A stretch of 16,303 nucleotides of DNA. Origin: Planctomycetaceae bacterium (GTDB lineage Bacteria > Planctomycetota > Planctomycetia > Pirellulales > JAEUIK01). The position numbers and the translations under genes were made by a program. Each line of letters opens with the position of its first letter. Position 1 is the stretch's first letter. The notes beneath the pieces are model-generated. The model made no database searches, was not told the DNA's origin, and saw only the letters and a list, made by a program, of their open reading frames with translations. The stretch is taken from the NCBI GenBank assembly GCA_016793185.1, contig JAEUIK010000427.1, positions 1 through 16,303 of the forward strand, given 5' to 3'. Shown piece after piece: positions 1 to 6,597 of the stretch.

Positions 1-3000
1 ATCCACACGGCCGTCGTGATGGTCGCCGTTCCCTACCCCGGGGCGCAGCCCACCGAAGTCGAGGATCGCGTTACCCGCAAGATCGAAGAGGCGCTGCAGC
101 GGCTCAATAACGTCGACTTCATTGCCTCGACGAGCATGCGCGGCTCCAGCATCACGCAGGTGATCTTCCTCGACGGCACCGACAGCGACAAAGCCCGCAA
201 CGACGTCGAGCACCTGGTCAACGAAGTGCGCCGCGAGCTGCCGCTGGGGCGCGAGGTGCAGCCCAGCGTCGTGGCGCTCGATTTCGAGAGCGCCCCGATC
301 ATGCTGGTCACGCTCTCGGGACCGCCCGGCTTTGACGAGCGCACGCTCAAGCAGATTGCCGAGGACGTCCAGGACAAGCTCGAAACGGTGCCCGGCATCG
401 CCAACACGCAGCTCTTCGGGGGGCGCGAGCGGGAGATTCACGTCAACGTCAATCCCGATCTGCTGGGGCAGTACAACCTCTCGCTCAACGACGTTCGCAA
501 TACCTTGGCCAACTTTCACGCCGAAATGCCCGGCGGCAGCCTCGACTCGAAGGAGTTCGACCTGCAGGTCCGCAGCGAGGCGAAGTTTCGCGGCGTCGAG
601 GATATCCGCGAGGCTGTCGTCAGCGAGAAAGAAGGACGTCTGATCCGCATCCAGGACGTGGCCGACGTCCAGGATACCTACCGCCGCCTGCTGAACTTCG
701 CCCAACTCGACGGCAAGGACAGCGCCACGATCATCGTCAACAAGGAAGCCGATATCAACACGCTGGGGGCCGCGGCCAAGGTCAAGGCGCAGGTCGCCCA
801 GCTCCAGCAGCAGTATCCCCACATCACCTTTTCCTGCACCCGCGATATCTCGACCGATATCGCCTTCATGTTTCAGACGCTCGGCTCCGACGCCATCTTC
901 GGCGCCATGGTCGTGCTGGTCATTCTGGCCTGGTCGATGGGCATGCGGATCGCCTTCCTGGTGATCACCGCCATTCCGTTCAGTTCGGCCGTGGCATTTA
1001 TCTTCCTGTACGTCGCCGGTTTCGCCGTCTCAAACATGGTGATCTTCGCGTTCATCGTTGCCCTGGGAATGGTCATCGACGGGGCGATCATCGTGACCGA
1101 CAGCATTTACCGGCACCTCGAGGCGGGCGAGGATTCGGTGACCGCCGCCAAGAACGGCACCCACGAAGTCGCCGTGCCCGTGTTTGCCGCCGACATGACG
1201 ACCGTGGCCGCATTTTTGCCGATGCTGCTCGTGCCCGGCATCATGGGCGACTTTCTGGGCGTGCTGCCGGTCGTCGTCTGCATGGCGCTCTGCGGCTCGC
1301 TGCTGGTCGATCACTTTCTGGTGCCGGTGCTGGCCGCGCGCTGGTATCGCGGTTTCGTCCCCAGCACCAGCCTGGCGGCGGATGGCACGAGATCGGTCTC
1401 GGCCGACCGCGTGGAGCGCCTCTGGGCTCCCTTCTTCGCCGCGTACTCGAAAACCCTCTCGTGGTGCCTCGATCATCGCGGCGTGGTGCTGACCGTGGCC
1501 GGCATGGCGCTCCTCTGGGCTGGCTTGATGCTCAAGCTCGGCCTGATCGGCTTCACGTTTTTTCCTCCCAGCGATCGGGGCCAGTTCGAGATCGGCTTCG
1601 AATTGCCCCTGGGGTATAGCATCGAGCAAACTGCCGCCGCCGCGGAGGCGATCACCGCGCCGTTGCACGACTTGGAGAAGACCGGCGAGCTCAAGCACTT
1701 CGTCACCGCGATCGGCTCGTCGGCCGGTCTGGCGGCCCGATTAGACAGCGATCCCGCCACGGGTCCCGAGTTCGGCCGGGTGATGGTCGAGCTGGTCCCC
1801 GCCACCAACCGGAAGCGCCACGAAAGCGAGATCATCAACGAAGTCCGCTCGAAGATCGTACCCGTTCCCGGCATGACCTATCGGATCGAGCAGATCGAGG
1901 AAGGTCCTCCCGGGGGAGCCGATGTGGCCGTGCGATTGACCGGCAAGAACCTCGAGCAATTGGGCGTGATCGCCCGCCGCCTGGTCGAGAAGCTAAGCAC
2001 TGTGCCCGGCACCGTCGAGGTTCGCACCGATTACCGTCCCGACAGTCCAGAAGTCGTGATCGAACCGAATCCCGCGGTGGTGGGCCTGTTCGGGATGAGC
2101 GAGATGGATGTCGCCCGGGCCGTGCAAACGGCCGTCCTCGGAGACACGACGATCGAGCTCTCCCTCGACGACGAAGACGTGACCTTGCGGCTGCAGGCCA
2201 CGCCCGAGTACCAGCGCTACGAGGGAGATCTTGCCCGCCTGATGATCACGGGTCCCACGGGCCGCCGGGCCACGATCGGCGAGCTGGCCACGGTGCGGCG
2301 CGACTCGGGGCTGTACAGCGTCAATCATCGCGACGCGACCCGGGCCGTGGTCGTTATGTCCGACGTGCGCAGCGATCAGGGCGTCATCCCCGATCACGTC
2401 TTCGCCAAGCTCCGCGAAAAGTTCCTGCCGGAGTTGGGCTTTGCCGCGGTGCCGGGAAACCGGATCGAGTTCCTCGGCGAAGCGGCCACCGATGCCGAAG
2501 GCGTCCGCGCGACTTTCACCGGTGAAAACGAAGAGCGGGACGAGGGCTTCGCCTCGCTGCTCTGGTCGATGATCGTCGGCATCGTGTTGATCGTGGCGAT
2601 CCTGGTGATCGAGTTCAACAGCTTCCGGCAGGCGGCGATCGTCATGGCGACCGTCCCCCTCTCGTTTGTGGGCGTCGTCTTCGGCATGTGGATTTGCAAC
2701 TTCAACTTCAGCCTCGCCTCTTTCATTGGCCTGATCAGCCTGACCGGGGTCGTGGTCAACGACGCCATCGTGCTGGTGGACTTCGCCAATCAGGCGCGGG
2801 CCCGGGGCGAAGGCGTACGGGCCTCGCTGCTGGAGGCGGGCAACAAGCGGGCCCGGGCTGTGATGCTCACCATGCTTACCTCGATCGGCGGCATGATCCC
2901 CACGTTCCTCAACATCACCGGCGGCGGCGAATTCTGGCAGCCGCTGACGGGGGCGATCATCTTTGGGCTGCTCTTCTCGGCGATGTTGACCCTGGTCGTG

Positions 3001-3126
3001 ATCCCGGTCTGCTACAGCCTCGTCTATAACCGGCAACTGCGGGCCGATGAACGGAACGCCGCGCAGGCGGTTGGGACGCCGGAAATCGACCTCGGGCCCG
3101 CCGCCGGCCAGGTGGCGCCGGCGTAA
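1..3126 (+). CDS. RND-family efflux transporter permease (5' truncated by window)
   Basis: This is the inner-membrane, proton-driven pump subunit of a tripartite RND exporter (AcrB/MdtB-like superfamily). The frame is open from base 1, so the first transmembrane helix and the start codon lie outside the window; about 1041 codons remain of a family that usually has 1020–1080. It begins in the first periplasmic porter domain (VPYPGAQPTEVEDRVTRKIE). TM helices 2–6 fall at about nt 880–1350, the second periplasmic loop follows (FFPPSDRGQFEIGF), and TM8–12 lie near nt 2550–3030. TM4 reads GMVIDGAIIV, so only one acid (D360, counted from nt 1) replaces the Asp pair of AcrB. TM10 reads GVVVNDAIVLVDF, with Asn where AcrB has Lys940. 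The substrate cannot be told: drug/HAE-type is likelier than metal, but TM4 also resembles single-Asp metal pumps. Any adaptor gene would lie upstream. The gene converges on greA. Confidence 0.93.
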   Translation: MHTAVVMVAVPYPGAQPTEVEDRVTRKIEEALQRLNNVDFIASTSMRGSSITQVIFLDGTDSDKARNDVEHLVNEVRRELPLGREVQPSVVALDFESAPIMLVTLSGPPGFDERTLKQIAEDVQDKLETVPGIANTQLFGGREREIHVNVNPDLLGQYNLSLNDVRNTLANFHAEMPGGSLDSKEFDLQVRSEAKFRGVEDIREAVVSEKEGRLIRIQDVADVQDTYRRLLNFAQLDGKDSATIIVNKEADINTLGAAAKVKAQVAQLQQQYPHITFSCTRDISTDIAFMFQTLGSDAIFGAMVVLVILAWSMGMRIAFLVITAIPFSSAVAFIFLYVAGFAVSNMVIFAFIVALGMVIDGAIIVTDSIYRHLEAGEDSVTAAKNGTHEVAVPVFAADMTTVAAFLPMLLVPGIMGDFLGVLPVVVCMALCGSLLVDHFLVPVLAARWYRGFVPSTSLAADGTRSVSADRVERLWAPFFAAYSKTLSWCLDHRGVVLTVAGMALLWAGLMLKLGLIGFTFFPPSDRGQFEIGFELPLGYSIEQTAAAAEAITAPLHDLEKTGELKHFVTAIGSSAGLAARLDSDPATGPEFGRVMVELVPATNRKRHESEIINEVRSKIVPVPGMTYRIEQIEEGPPGGADVAVRLTGKNLEQLGVIARRLVEKLSTVPGTVEVRTDYRPDSPEVVIEPNPAVVGLFGMSEMDVARAVQTAVLGDTTIELSLDDEDVTLRLQATPEYQRYEGDLARLMITGPTGRRATIGELATVRRDSGLYSVNHRDATRAVVVMSDVRSDQGVIPDHVFAKLREKFLPELGFAAVPGNRIEFLGEAATDAEGVRATFTGENEERDEGFASLLWSMIVGIVLIVAILVIEFNSFRQAAIVMATVPLSFVGVVFGMWICNFNFSLASFIGLISLTGVVVNDAIVLVDFANQARARGEGVRASLLEAGNKRARAVMLTMLTSIGGMIPTFLNITGGGEFWQPLTGAIIFGLLFSAMLTLVVIPVCYSLVYNRQLRADERNAAQAVGTPEIDLGPAAGQVAPA

Positions 3127-3245
3127 GGTGCGCGGCATCGAGTCTTCTGTAGTCGGGGGCTGCGACCCCGATTCCCCCGTCGTCTGTGGCCGAGTCCACC
3201 GGCCTCGGGAAATTGCCGGCAGGCGTGATTCAACCAACAGGGCCG

Positions 3246-3302
3246 CCGACGTCACTGCCGTCGGCTACAGCAGAAGATCGGCCTCGCAGAGGCTGACTAC
3301 AG
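3246..3302 (-). repeat. Dispersed palindromic repeat, copy A
   Basis: Read on the minus strand, this segment matches 12904–12954 read on the plus strand, with a few substitutions and a small indel. It holds two hairpins: an imperfect 7-bp arm pair around GCCTCTGCGAGGC (3278–3296) and a 19-base near-palindrome, CCGACGTCACTGCCGTCGG (3246–3264, one arm mismatch). It lies between the convergent 3' ends of the RND permease and greA. A further hairpin, TCGGGG...CCCCGA, lies at 3153–3171 in the same gap. No coding capacity was seen in 3127–3325. The element looks like a REP/MITE-type intergenic repeat; its function is unknown. Confidence 0.6.
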
Positions 3303-3325
3303 CCAGACCGTCCTCAGCCGGCCGG

Positions 3326-3805
3326 TCAATCGTCGAAGCGAATCTCGAGGATCTCGAACTTCACCTTCCCGGCGGGAACGTCGATCGTGACCTTTTCGCC
3401 GAGCTTTTTGCCGACGAGACCCTGGGCCAGGGGACTGGTGAAGAGGATCTTGCCGGCGTCGTAGTCCTCTTCGCCGGCGCCCACCAGGATGAAGGTCTCC
3501 TCGTCGCCGAAGTCGAGGTCTTTGACCACGATCGTCGCCCCAAACGATACCTGGTCGCGCGCCACGTTGGCCGTGTCAATGATCTGCGACCGGTTGAGCT
3601 TGTCGCGCAGCAGGTTGATCTTGGCCTGCAACATTCCCTGCGATTCGCGCGCGCCGTGGTACTCGGCGTTTTCGCTCAGGTCTCCCTCGGAACGGGCGTC
3701 GGCGACGCGCTGCGCGACGGCCGGCATCTCGACCGTTTCCAGATGATCGAGCTCGGCCTTGAGCTTGTCGTATCCCTTGCGGGTCATGGGAACGAGTTCG
3801 GTCAT
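3326..3805 (-). CDS. greA: Transcription elongation factor GreA
   Basis: GreA rescues backtracked RNA polymerase by entering the secondary channel and stimulating cleavage of the transcript 3' end. The 159-residue protein has the normal family length. The N-terminal coiled coil (about residues 8–78) carries the hallmark tip GDLSENAEYH, with the two acids D42 and E45 corresponding to the catalytic-tip D41/E44 of E. coli GreA. The C-terminal FKBP-like domain (about 82–159) contains the typical SPLAQGLVGKKLGEKV stretch. The first ATG is chosen because GAGG stands six bases before it; a second Met at residue 7 aligns with shorter homologues. Its leader contains an intrinsic terminator (3842–3873) ending 36 bp before the ATG, so transcription must read through it. 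It is the last gene of the minus-strand dnaG–rpoD–zinc-ribbon–greA block. Confidence 0.97.
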   Translation of the reverse strand: MTELVPMTRKGYDKLKAELDHLETVEMPAVAQRVADARSEGDLSENAEYHGARESQGMLQAKINLLRDKLNRSQIIDTANVARDQVSFGATIVVKDLDFGDEETFILVGAGEEDYDAGKILFTSPLAQGLVGKKLGEKVTIDVPAGKVKFEILEIRFDD

Positions 3806-3841
3806 GGGAGACCTCAGTCAACGGGATGCGGGGAAGAGGAC

Positions 3842-3873
3842 AAAAAAAACGCGGCCCCCAGGAATCGGGCCGC
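3842..3873 (-). terminator. Intrinsic terminator / possible greA attenuator
   Basis: On the minus strand a perfect 7-bp GC stem (GCGGCCC/GGGCCGC) with a 9-base loop is followed after one base (G) by eight consecutive Ts. It lies 143 bp after the zinc-ribbon stop codon and only 36 bp before the greA ATG. It may simply end the upstream transcript, but no promoter fits in the remaining 36 bases, so it probably lies inside the greA leader. Confidence 0.75.
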
Positions 3874-3889
3874 AGCAGCTTGGATCGTA

Positions 3890-3907
3890 GCCGGTCGCAG
3901 GACCGGC
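3890..3907. repeat. Short palindrome, CCGGTCGCAGGACCGG family
   Basis: A perfect 7-bp stem, GCCGGTC/GACCGGC, with loop GCAG. The core is nearly identical to the minus-strand reading of the rpoD terminator stem at 4808–4831 (CCGGTCGCAAGACCGG). A smaller hairpin, TCGCT/AGCGA, lies at 3918–3933. All of these sit in the 210-bp gap between the zinc-ribbon gene and greA. Confidence 0.55.
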
Positions 3908-3921
3908 GGTTCCATTGTCGC

Positions 3922-3950
3922 TAAATTGAGCGACCTGTAAAGATAGTCAA
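3922..3950 (-). promoter_or_regulatory. Weak candidate promoter for greA
   Basis: On the minus strand TTGACT (3945–3950) is followed after 17 bases by AATTTA (3922–3927). The -35 is good and the -10 is poor. It is offered only because greA needs a promoter upstream of its leader terminator, unless greA depends on read-through from the zinc-ribbon gene. Confidence 0.25.
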
Positions 3951-4015
3951 ATTCTGCTCAACGCCACCGCGAATCGCCGGACCGAGTCCCGCCGGCTGGG
4001 CGCCGGGGGGTGCCG

Positions 4016-4741
4016 TCAGCGGGCGCCGCCGATCGACAGGTCCTCGGGAGTGTACAGCAGTCGGCCGCAGCTCTTGCAAAAAACCATGTGCCCTAACTGG
4101 AGCGAGTTGATCATATTGGGCGTCAGCTGTTGGTAGCAGCCGCCGCACGAATCGGACTCAAGCTTGGCCATGCAGTCCGAGCCTTTGGACTTGACCATCC
4201 GATTGTACGTTTCGCGAACGTCGGCGGGCAGCACTCCCTCGGCCTCGCGCAGCTCGGCCTCGAGCCGGGTCACTTCGTTCTTCAACTCGCCGGCCTGCGC
4301 GGCGACGGCATCGGTCGCCCGGGCCAGTTCTTCTTTTCCCTTGGCGAGCTTTGTCTGGGCCTCGCCGATCTGCGCCTGGAAGGCGTCGACCTGCTCGAGG
4401 GCTTCGAGGATCTCGTCGGCCAGCACGCTGCCCGCCATCTCGGTGGCCGCGATCTGCTCGAGCAGGGCCTGATACTCGCGATTGTTGTTGGCCGAGTTGA
4501 GCTTGGCCTTGAGGTCGAGCACTTTGCCTTCGCTCGACTTGAGCAAGAGCTGTTTTTGATCGACGGCGACCTTACCGGCTTTGAGCTGGGCCTGCGCCGC
4601 GGCAAGGTCGGCTTCCAAGCGGGTGACGTTGACCGTGTGAGCTTCGACCTGCTTGGGCCCCCGGCGAAGCCGGTCGCGCAGATCGCTGAGTTGCTGATGG
4701 ATCCGGTGCAGTTCGCGCAAAGAAGCGGCAAGTGCGGACAT
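4016..4741 (-). CDS. Coiled-coil C4 zinc-ribbon protein (zf-RING_7 / CT398-like)
   Basis: The 241-residue protein has a long helical hairpin followed by a zinc ribbon. Residues 1–170 are heptad-rich coiled coil and contain the family-typical NNNREYQALLEQI (86–98). The ribbon uses C199-x2-C202 (SCGGC) and C222-x2-C225 (FCKSCGR) and ends in the characteristic GRLLY. Homologues are widespread bacterial proteins of uncertain role; the chlamydial member CT398 has been reported to bind sigma-54 and a type III secretion ATPase regulator. The start at 4741 is chosen over the longer frame (to 4879) because that frame would run back through the rpoD terminator, and because a -10 element lies at 4793–4798. 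AAGGA lies somewhat far upstream, so the ribosome-binding site is weak. A role linked to transcription is inferred only from its position between rpoD and greA. Confidence 0.88.
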   Translation of the reverse strand: MSALAASLRELHRIHQQLSDLRDRLRRGPKQVEAHTVNVTRLEADLAAAQAQLKAGKVAVDQKQLLLKSSEGKVLDLKAKLNSANNNREYQALLEQIAATEMAGSVLADEILEALEQVDAFQAQIGEAQTKLAKGKEELARATDAVAAQAGELKNEVTRLEAELREAEGVLPADVRETYNRMVKSKGSDCMAKLESDSCGGCYQQLTPNMINSLQLGHMVFCKSCGRLLYTPEDLSIGGAR

Positions 4742-4792
4742 TAGTAGGTCGGTTTCCTTCGGAGGCCAGTGGGTCCTGTTCGCGTGGGATGC

Positions 4793-4798
4793 AGTATA
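4793..4798 (-). promoter_or_regulatory. Extended -10 promoter for the zinc-ribbon gene
   Basis: On the minus strand TATACT is preceded by TGG, giving an extended -10 (TGnTATACT), about 51 bases before the ATG. The -35 region has no good hexamer and falls inside the rpoD terminator hairpin, with the terminator T-run acting as spacer. Confidence 0.45.
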
Positions 4799-4800
4799 CC

Positions 4801-4831
4801 AAAAAAAGCCGCCGGTCTTGCGACCGGCGGC
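4801..4831 (-). terminator. Intrinsic terminator of rpoD
   Basis: On the minus strand a perfect 10-bp stem (GCCGCCGGTC/GACCGGCGGC, loop GCAA) is followed at once by seven Ts. It starts 16 bp after the rpoD stop codon. This is the best terminator in the window. Confidence 0.92.
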
Positions 4832-4847
4832 TGGTGGCGTCCAACCG

Positions 4848-6527
4848 TCAACTGGCGATTCCCTCGAGGAATCCCTCAAGCTGTTTGCTCCGTACGGGAT
4901 GCTGCAGCTTGCGCACGGCTTTGGCCTCGATTTGGCGGACCCGTTCGCGGGTGACGCGGAAAATGCGTCCCACCTCTTCGAGGGTGTAGGTATAGCCGTC
5001 CCCCAGGCCGTAGCGGAGGCGGATGATCTCCCGCTCCCGGAAGGTCAGCGTCTTGAGGAGGTTCTCGATCTTGTCCCGCAGCATCCCCTGCCCGGCCGCG
5101 CTCAACGGGCTTTGCGTGCCGTTATCTTCGATGAACTCGCCGAACGAGCTGTCCTCGCTCTCGCCCACCGGGCGGTCGAGGCTGACCGGGTGTTTGCCGA
5201 TGCTCAACACGCGGCGCGTTTCATCGACGGTGATGTCGGCGGCCTTGGCCGTCTCCTCGGTGGTCGGCTCGCGTCCCAGCTCCTGCAGCAGGCGCTTCGA
5301 GACATTTCGCAGCCGCGATAGAACCTCGATCATATGGACCGGGATGCGAATCGTCCGGGCCTGGTCGGCAATCGACCGGGTGATCGCCTGGCGAATCCAC
5401 CAGGTGGCGTAGGTCGAGAACTTGTAGCCGCGACGATACTCGTACTTGTCCACCGCCCGCATCAGGCCCGTGTTCCCCTCCTGGATCAGGTCGAGGAAGC
5501 TCAGGCCGCGATTGCGGTACTTCTTGGCGATGGAGACGACGAGGCGGAGATTTCCGCCCGACAGCTCGCGCTTGGCCTGTTCGTAGTCCCGGAACTGCTC
5601 GCGCATCCGGACCACGCGGCGGCGGAGCCGCTGGGGGCTTTCGAGGCAGATCAGCATCAGATCGTGCAGCTCACGGCGGAGGTTGGCCCGCTCGTCCTTG
5701 GCGGTGGGATCGTCGCCGAGCTCGGCGATCTTGCGCTGCAGTTCGTCCATCCGCTGCGACATTTCGGAGAGAGCCCGCATCAAGGGCTGCACGCGGCGCG
5801 TCCGCAGGCTCAACTCCTCGACCAGCGTCAGCGCCTTGCCGCGACGGTTGTAGAACCGCTCGAGAGCGGCCACCCGCTCCGCCTGCGAGAACTTGCGGCT
5901 GATCACGCGGCGGAAGTCCTCGCGGTTCGCATCGAGCAGGTGGTCGAGCGTCCGCAAGTTGTGCGGCATCCGCGCCATGATCTGCTCTTTGGTCAAGCGC
6001 TCGGTCAACGAAACCTTGATCGTGCGATCGAACGGAAGCGTTCCCTGGTGCACCTTCTTGAGCGTGTCGACCGTCGCCTGCATGGCGAAGTTGCAACCCA
6101 GCACCGTGCGGCGGAAACGCTTGCGGGTGACTTCGATCTTCTTCGCGAGCGCGATTTCCTGGTCGCGGCCCAGAAGGGGGATCTCGGCCATCTGCGTCAG
6201 GTACAGGCGGACCGGATCGTCGCTCCACCGCGCCGGCTCGTCGAGCGAGCTGGTCGTGGCGGGCTCTTCCTCGCGGCCGGCGTCTTCAACAGTCGCGCAA
6301 TCGCGCCCGCTGGAGGCCTCACCGTTGAGATCCGCGCGGAAGGCAGCAGCGGGCGGCTGATTGACCAGCTCGATCCCCACGTCCTCCAAAGCCACGAGCA
6401 AGCTGTCGAGCTTGTCGGGATTGACGGCCTCGTCCGGCAAGTACTCGTTGACCTGATCGTAGGTCAAGTAGCCCTGCGATTTGCCGAGCGCCACCAGATC
6501 GTGCAGATCTTTTTCGATTTCGTCCAC
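4848..6527 (-). CDS. rpoD: Primary RNA polymerase sigma factor (sigma-70, RpoD)
   Basis: Principal sigma factor that directs core RNA polymerase to housekeeping promoters; 559 residues (E. coli has 613). A short region 1.1-like segment (about 1–56) is followed by an acidic linker, then region 1.2 (DPVRLYLTQMAEIPLLGRDQE, from about 104) and a charged non-conserved insert (about 140–315). Region 2 follows (NLRLVVSIAKKYRNRGLSF at 326–344; YATWWIRQAITR at 373–384), then region 3.0 (PVHMIE), the 3.2 finger (SLDRPVGESEDSSFGEFIED) and region 4.2 (EEVGRIFRVTRERVRQIEAKAVRKL, split here as EEVGRIFRVTRE at 517–528 plus RVRQIEAKAVRKL). The start is GTG, fixed by GAGGAGGA (6534–6541) six bases upstream. 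It lies 41 bp after dnaG and ends in a strong terminator. Confidence 0.97.
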   Translation of the reverse strand: MDEIEKDLHDLVALGKSQGYLTYDQVNEYLPDEAVNPDKLDSLLVALEDVGIELVNQPPAAAFRADLNGEASSGRDCATVEDAGREEEPATTSSLDEPARWSDDPVRLYLTQMAEIPLLGRDQEIALAKKIEVTRKRFRRTVLGCNFAMQATVDTLKKVHQGTLPFDRTIKVSLTERLTKEQIMARMPHNLRTLDHLLDANREDFRRVISRKFSQAERVAALERFYNRRGKALTLVEELSLRTRRVQPLMRALSEMSQRMDELQRKIAELGDDPTAKDERANLRRELHDLMLICLESPQRLRRRVVRMREQFRDYEQAKRELSGGNLRLVVSIAKKYRNRGLSFLDLIQEGNTGLMRAVDKYEYRRGYKFSTYATWWIRQAITRSIADQARTIRIPVHMIEVLSRLRNVSKRLLQELGREPTTEETAKAADITVDETRRVLSIGKHPVSLDRPVGESEDSSFGEFIEDNGTQSPLSAAGQGMLRDKIENLLKTLTFREREIIRLRYGLGDGYTYTLEEVGRIFRVTRERVRQIEAKAVRKLQHPVRSKQLEGFLEGIAS

Positions 6528-6533
6528 GTGCCA

Positions 6534-6541
6534 TCCTCCTC
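6534..6541 (-). promoter_or_regulatory. Shine-Dalgarno that fixes the rpoD GTG start
   Basis: GAGGAGGA on the minus strand lies six bases before the GTG at 6525–6527. An ATG that overlaps this spacing (GGATGG) is in another frame and leads nowhere. Confidence 0.8.
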
Positions 6542-6567
6542 GACGCGCGGGAGCGCCGCGGTAAGTG

Positions 6568-6597
6568 ATTATGGTCTCGCCGCGGGGGGCATATCAA
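6568..6597 (-). promoter_or_regulatory. Candidate internal rpoD promoter in the 3' end of dnaG
   Basis: On the minus strand TTGATA (6592–6597) is followed after 18 bases by CATAAT (6568–6573). The -10 overlaps the dnaG stop codon. Each hexamer differs from consensus at one position. It would give an rpoD mRNA with a leader of about 33 bases, independent of dnaG. Confidence 0.5.

Noticed and set aside
1993..3255. 420-codon minus-strand frame opposite the RND permease
   Set aside because: Its His/Asp/Arg-rich composition is typical of a frame opposite a GC-rich coding strand, and it overlaps a clear membrane transporter.
3047..3940. 297-codon plus-strand frame across greA
   Set aside because: It covers greA in antisense and the palindromic intergenic repeat; no family features.
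4742..4879. Longer N-terminus (46 more residues) for the zinc-ribbon protein
   Set aside because: It would translate back through the rpoD terminator and the promoter; the added sequence is not family-like.
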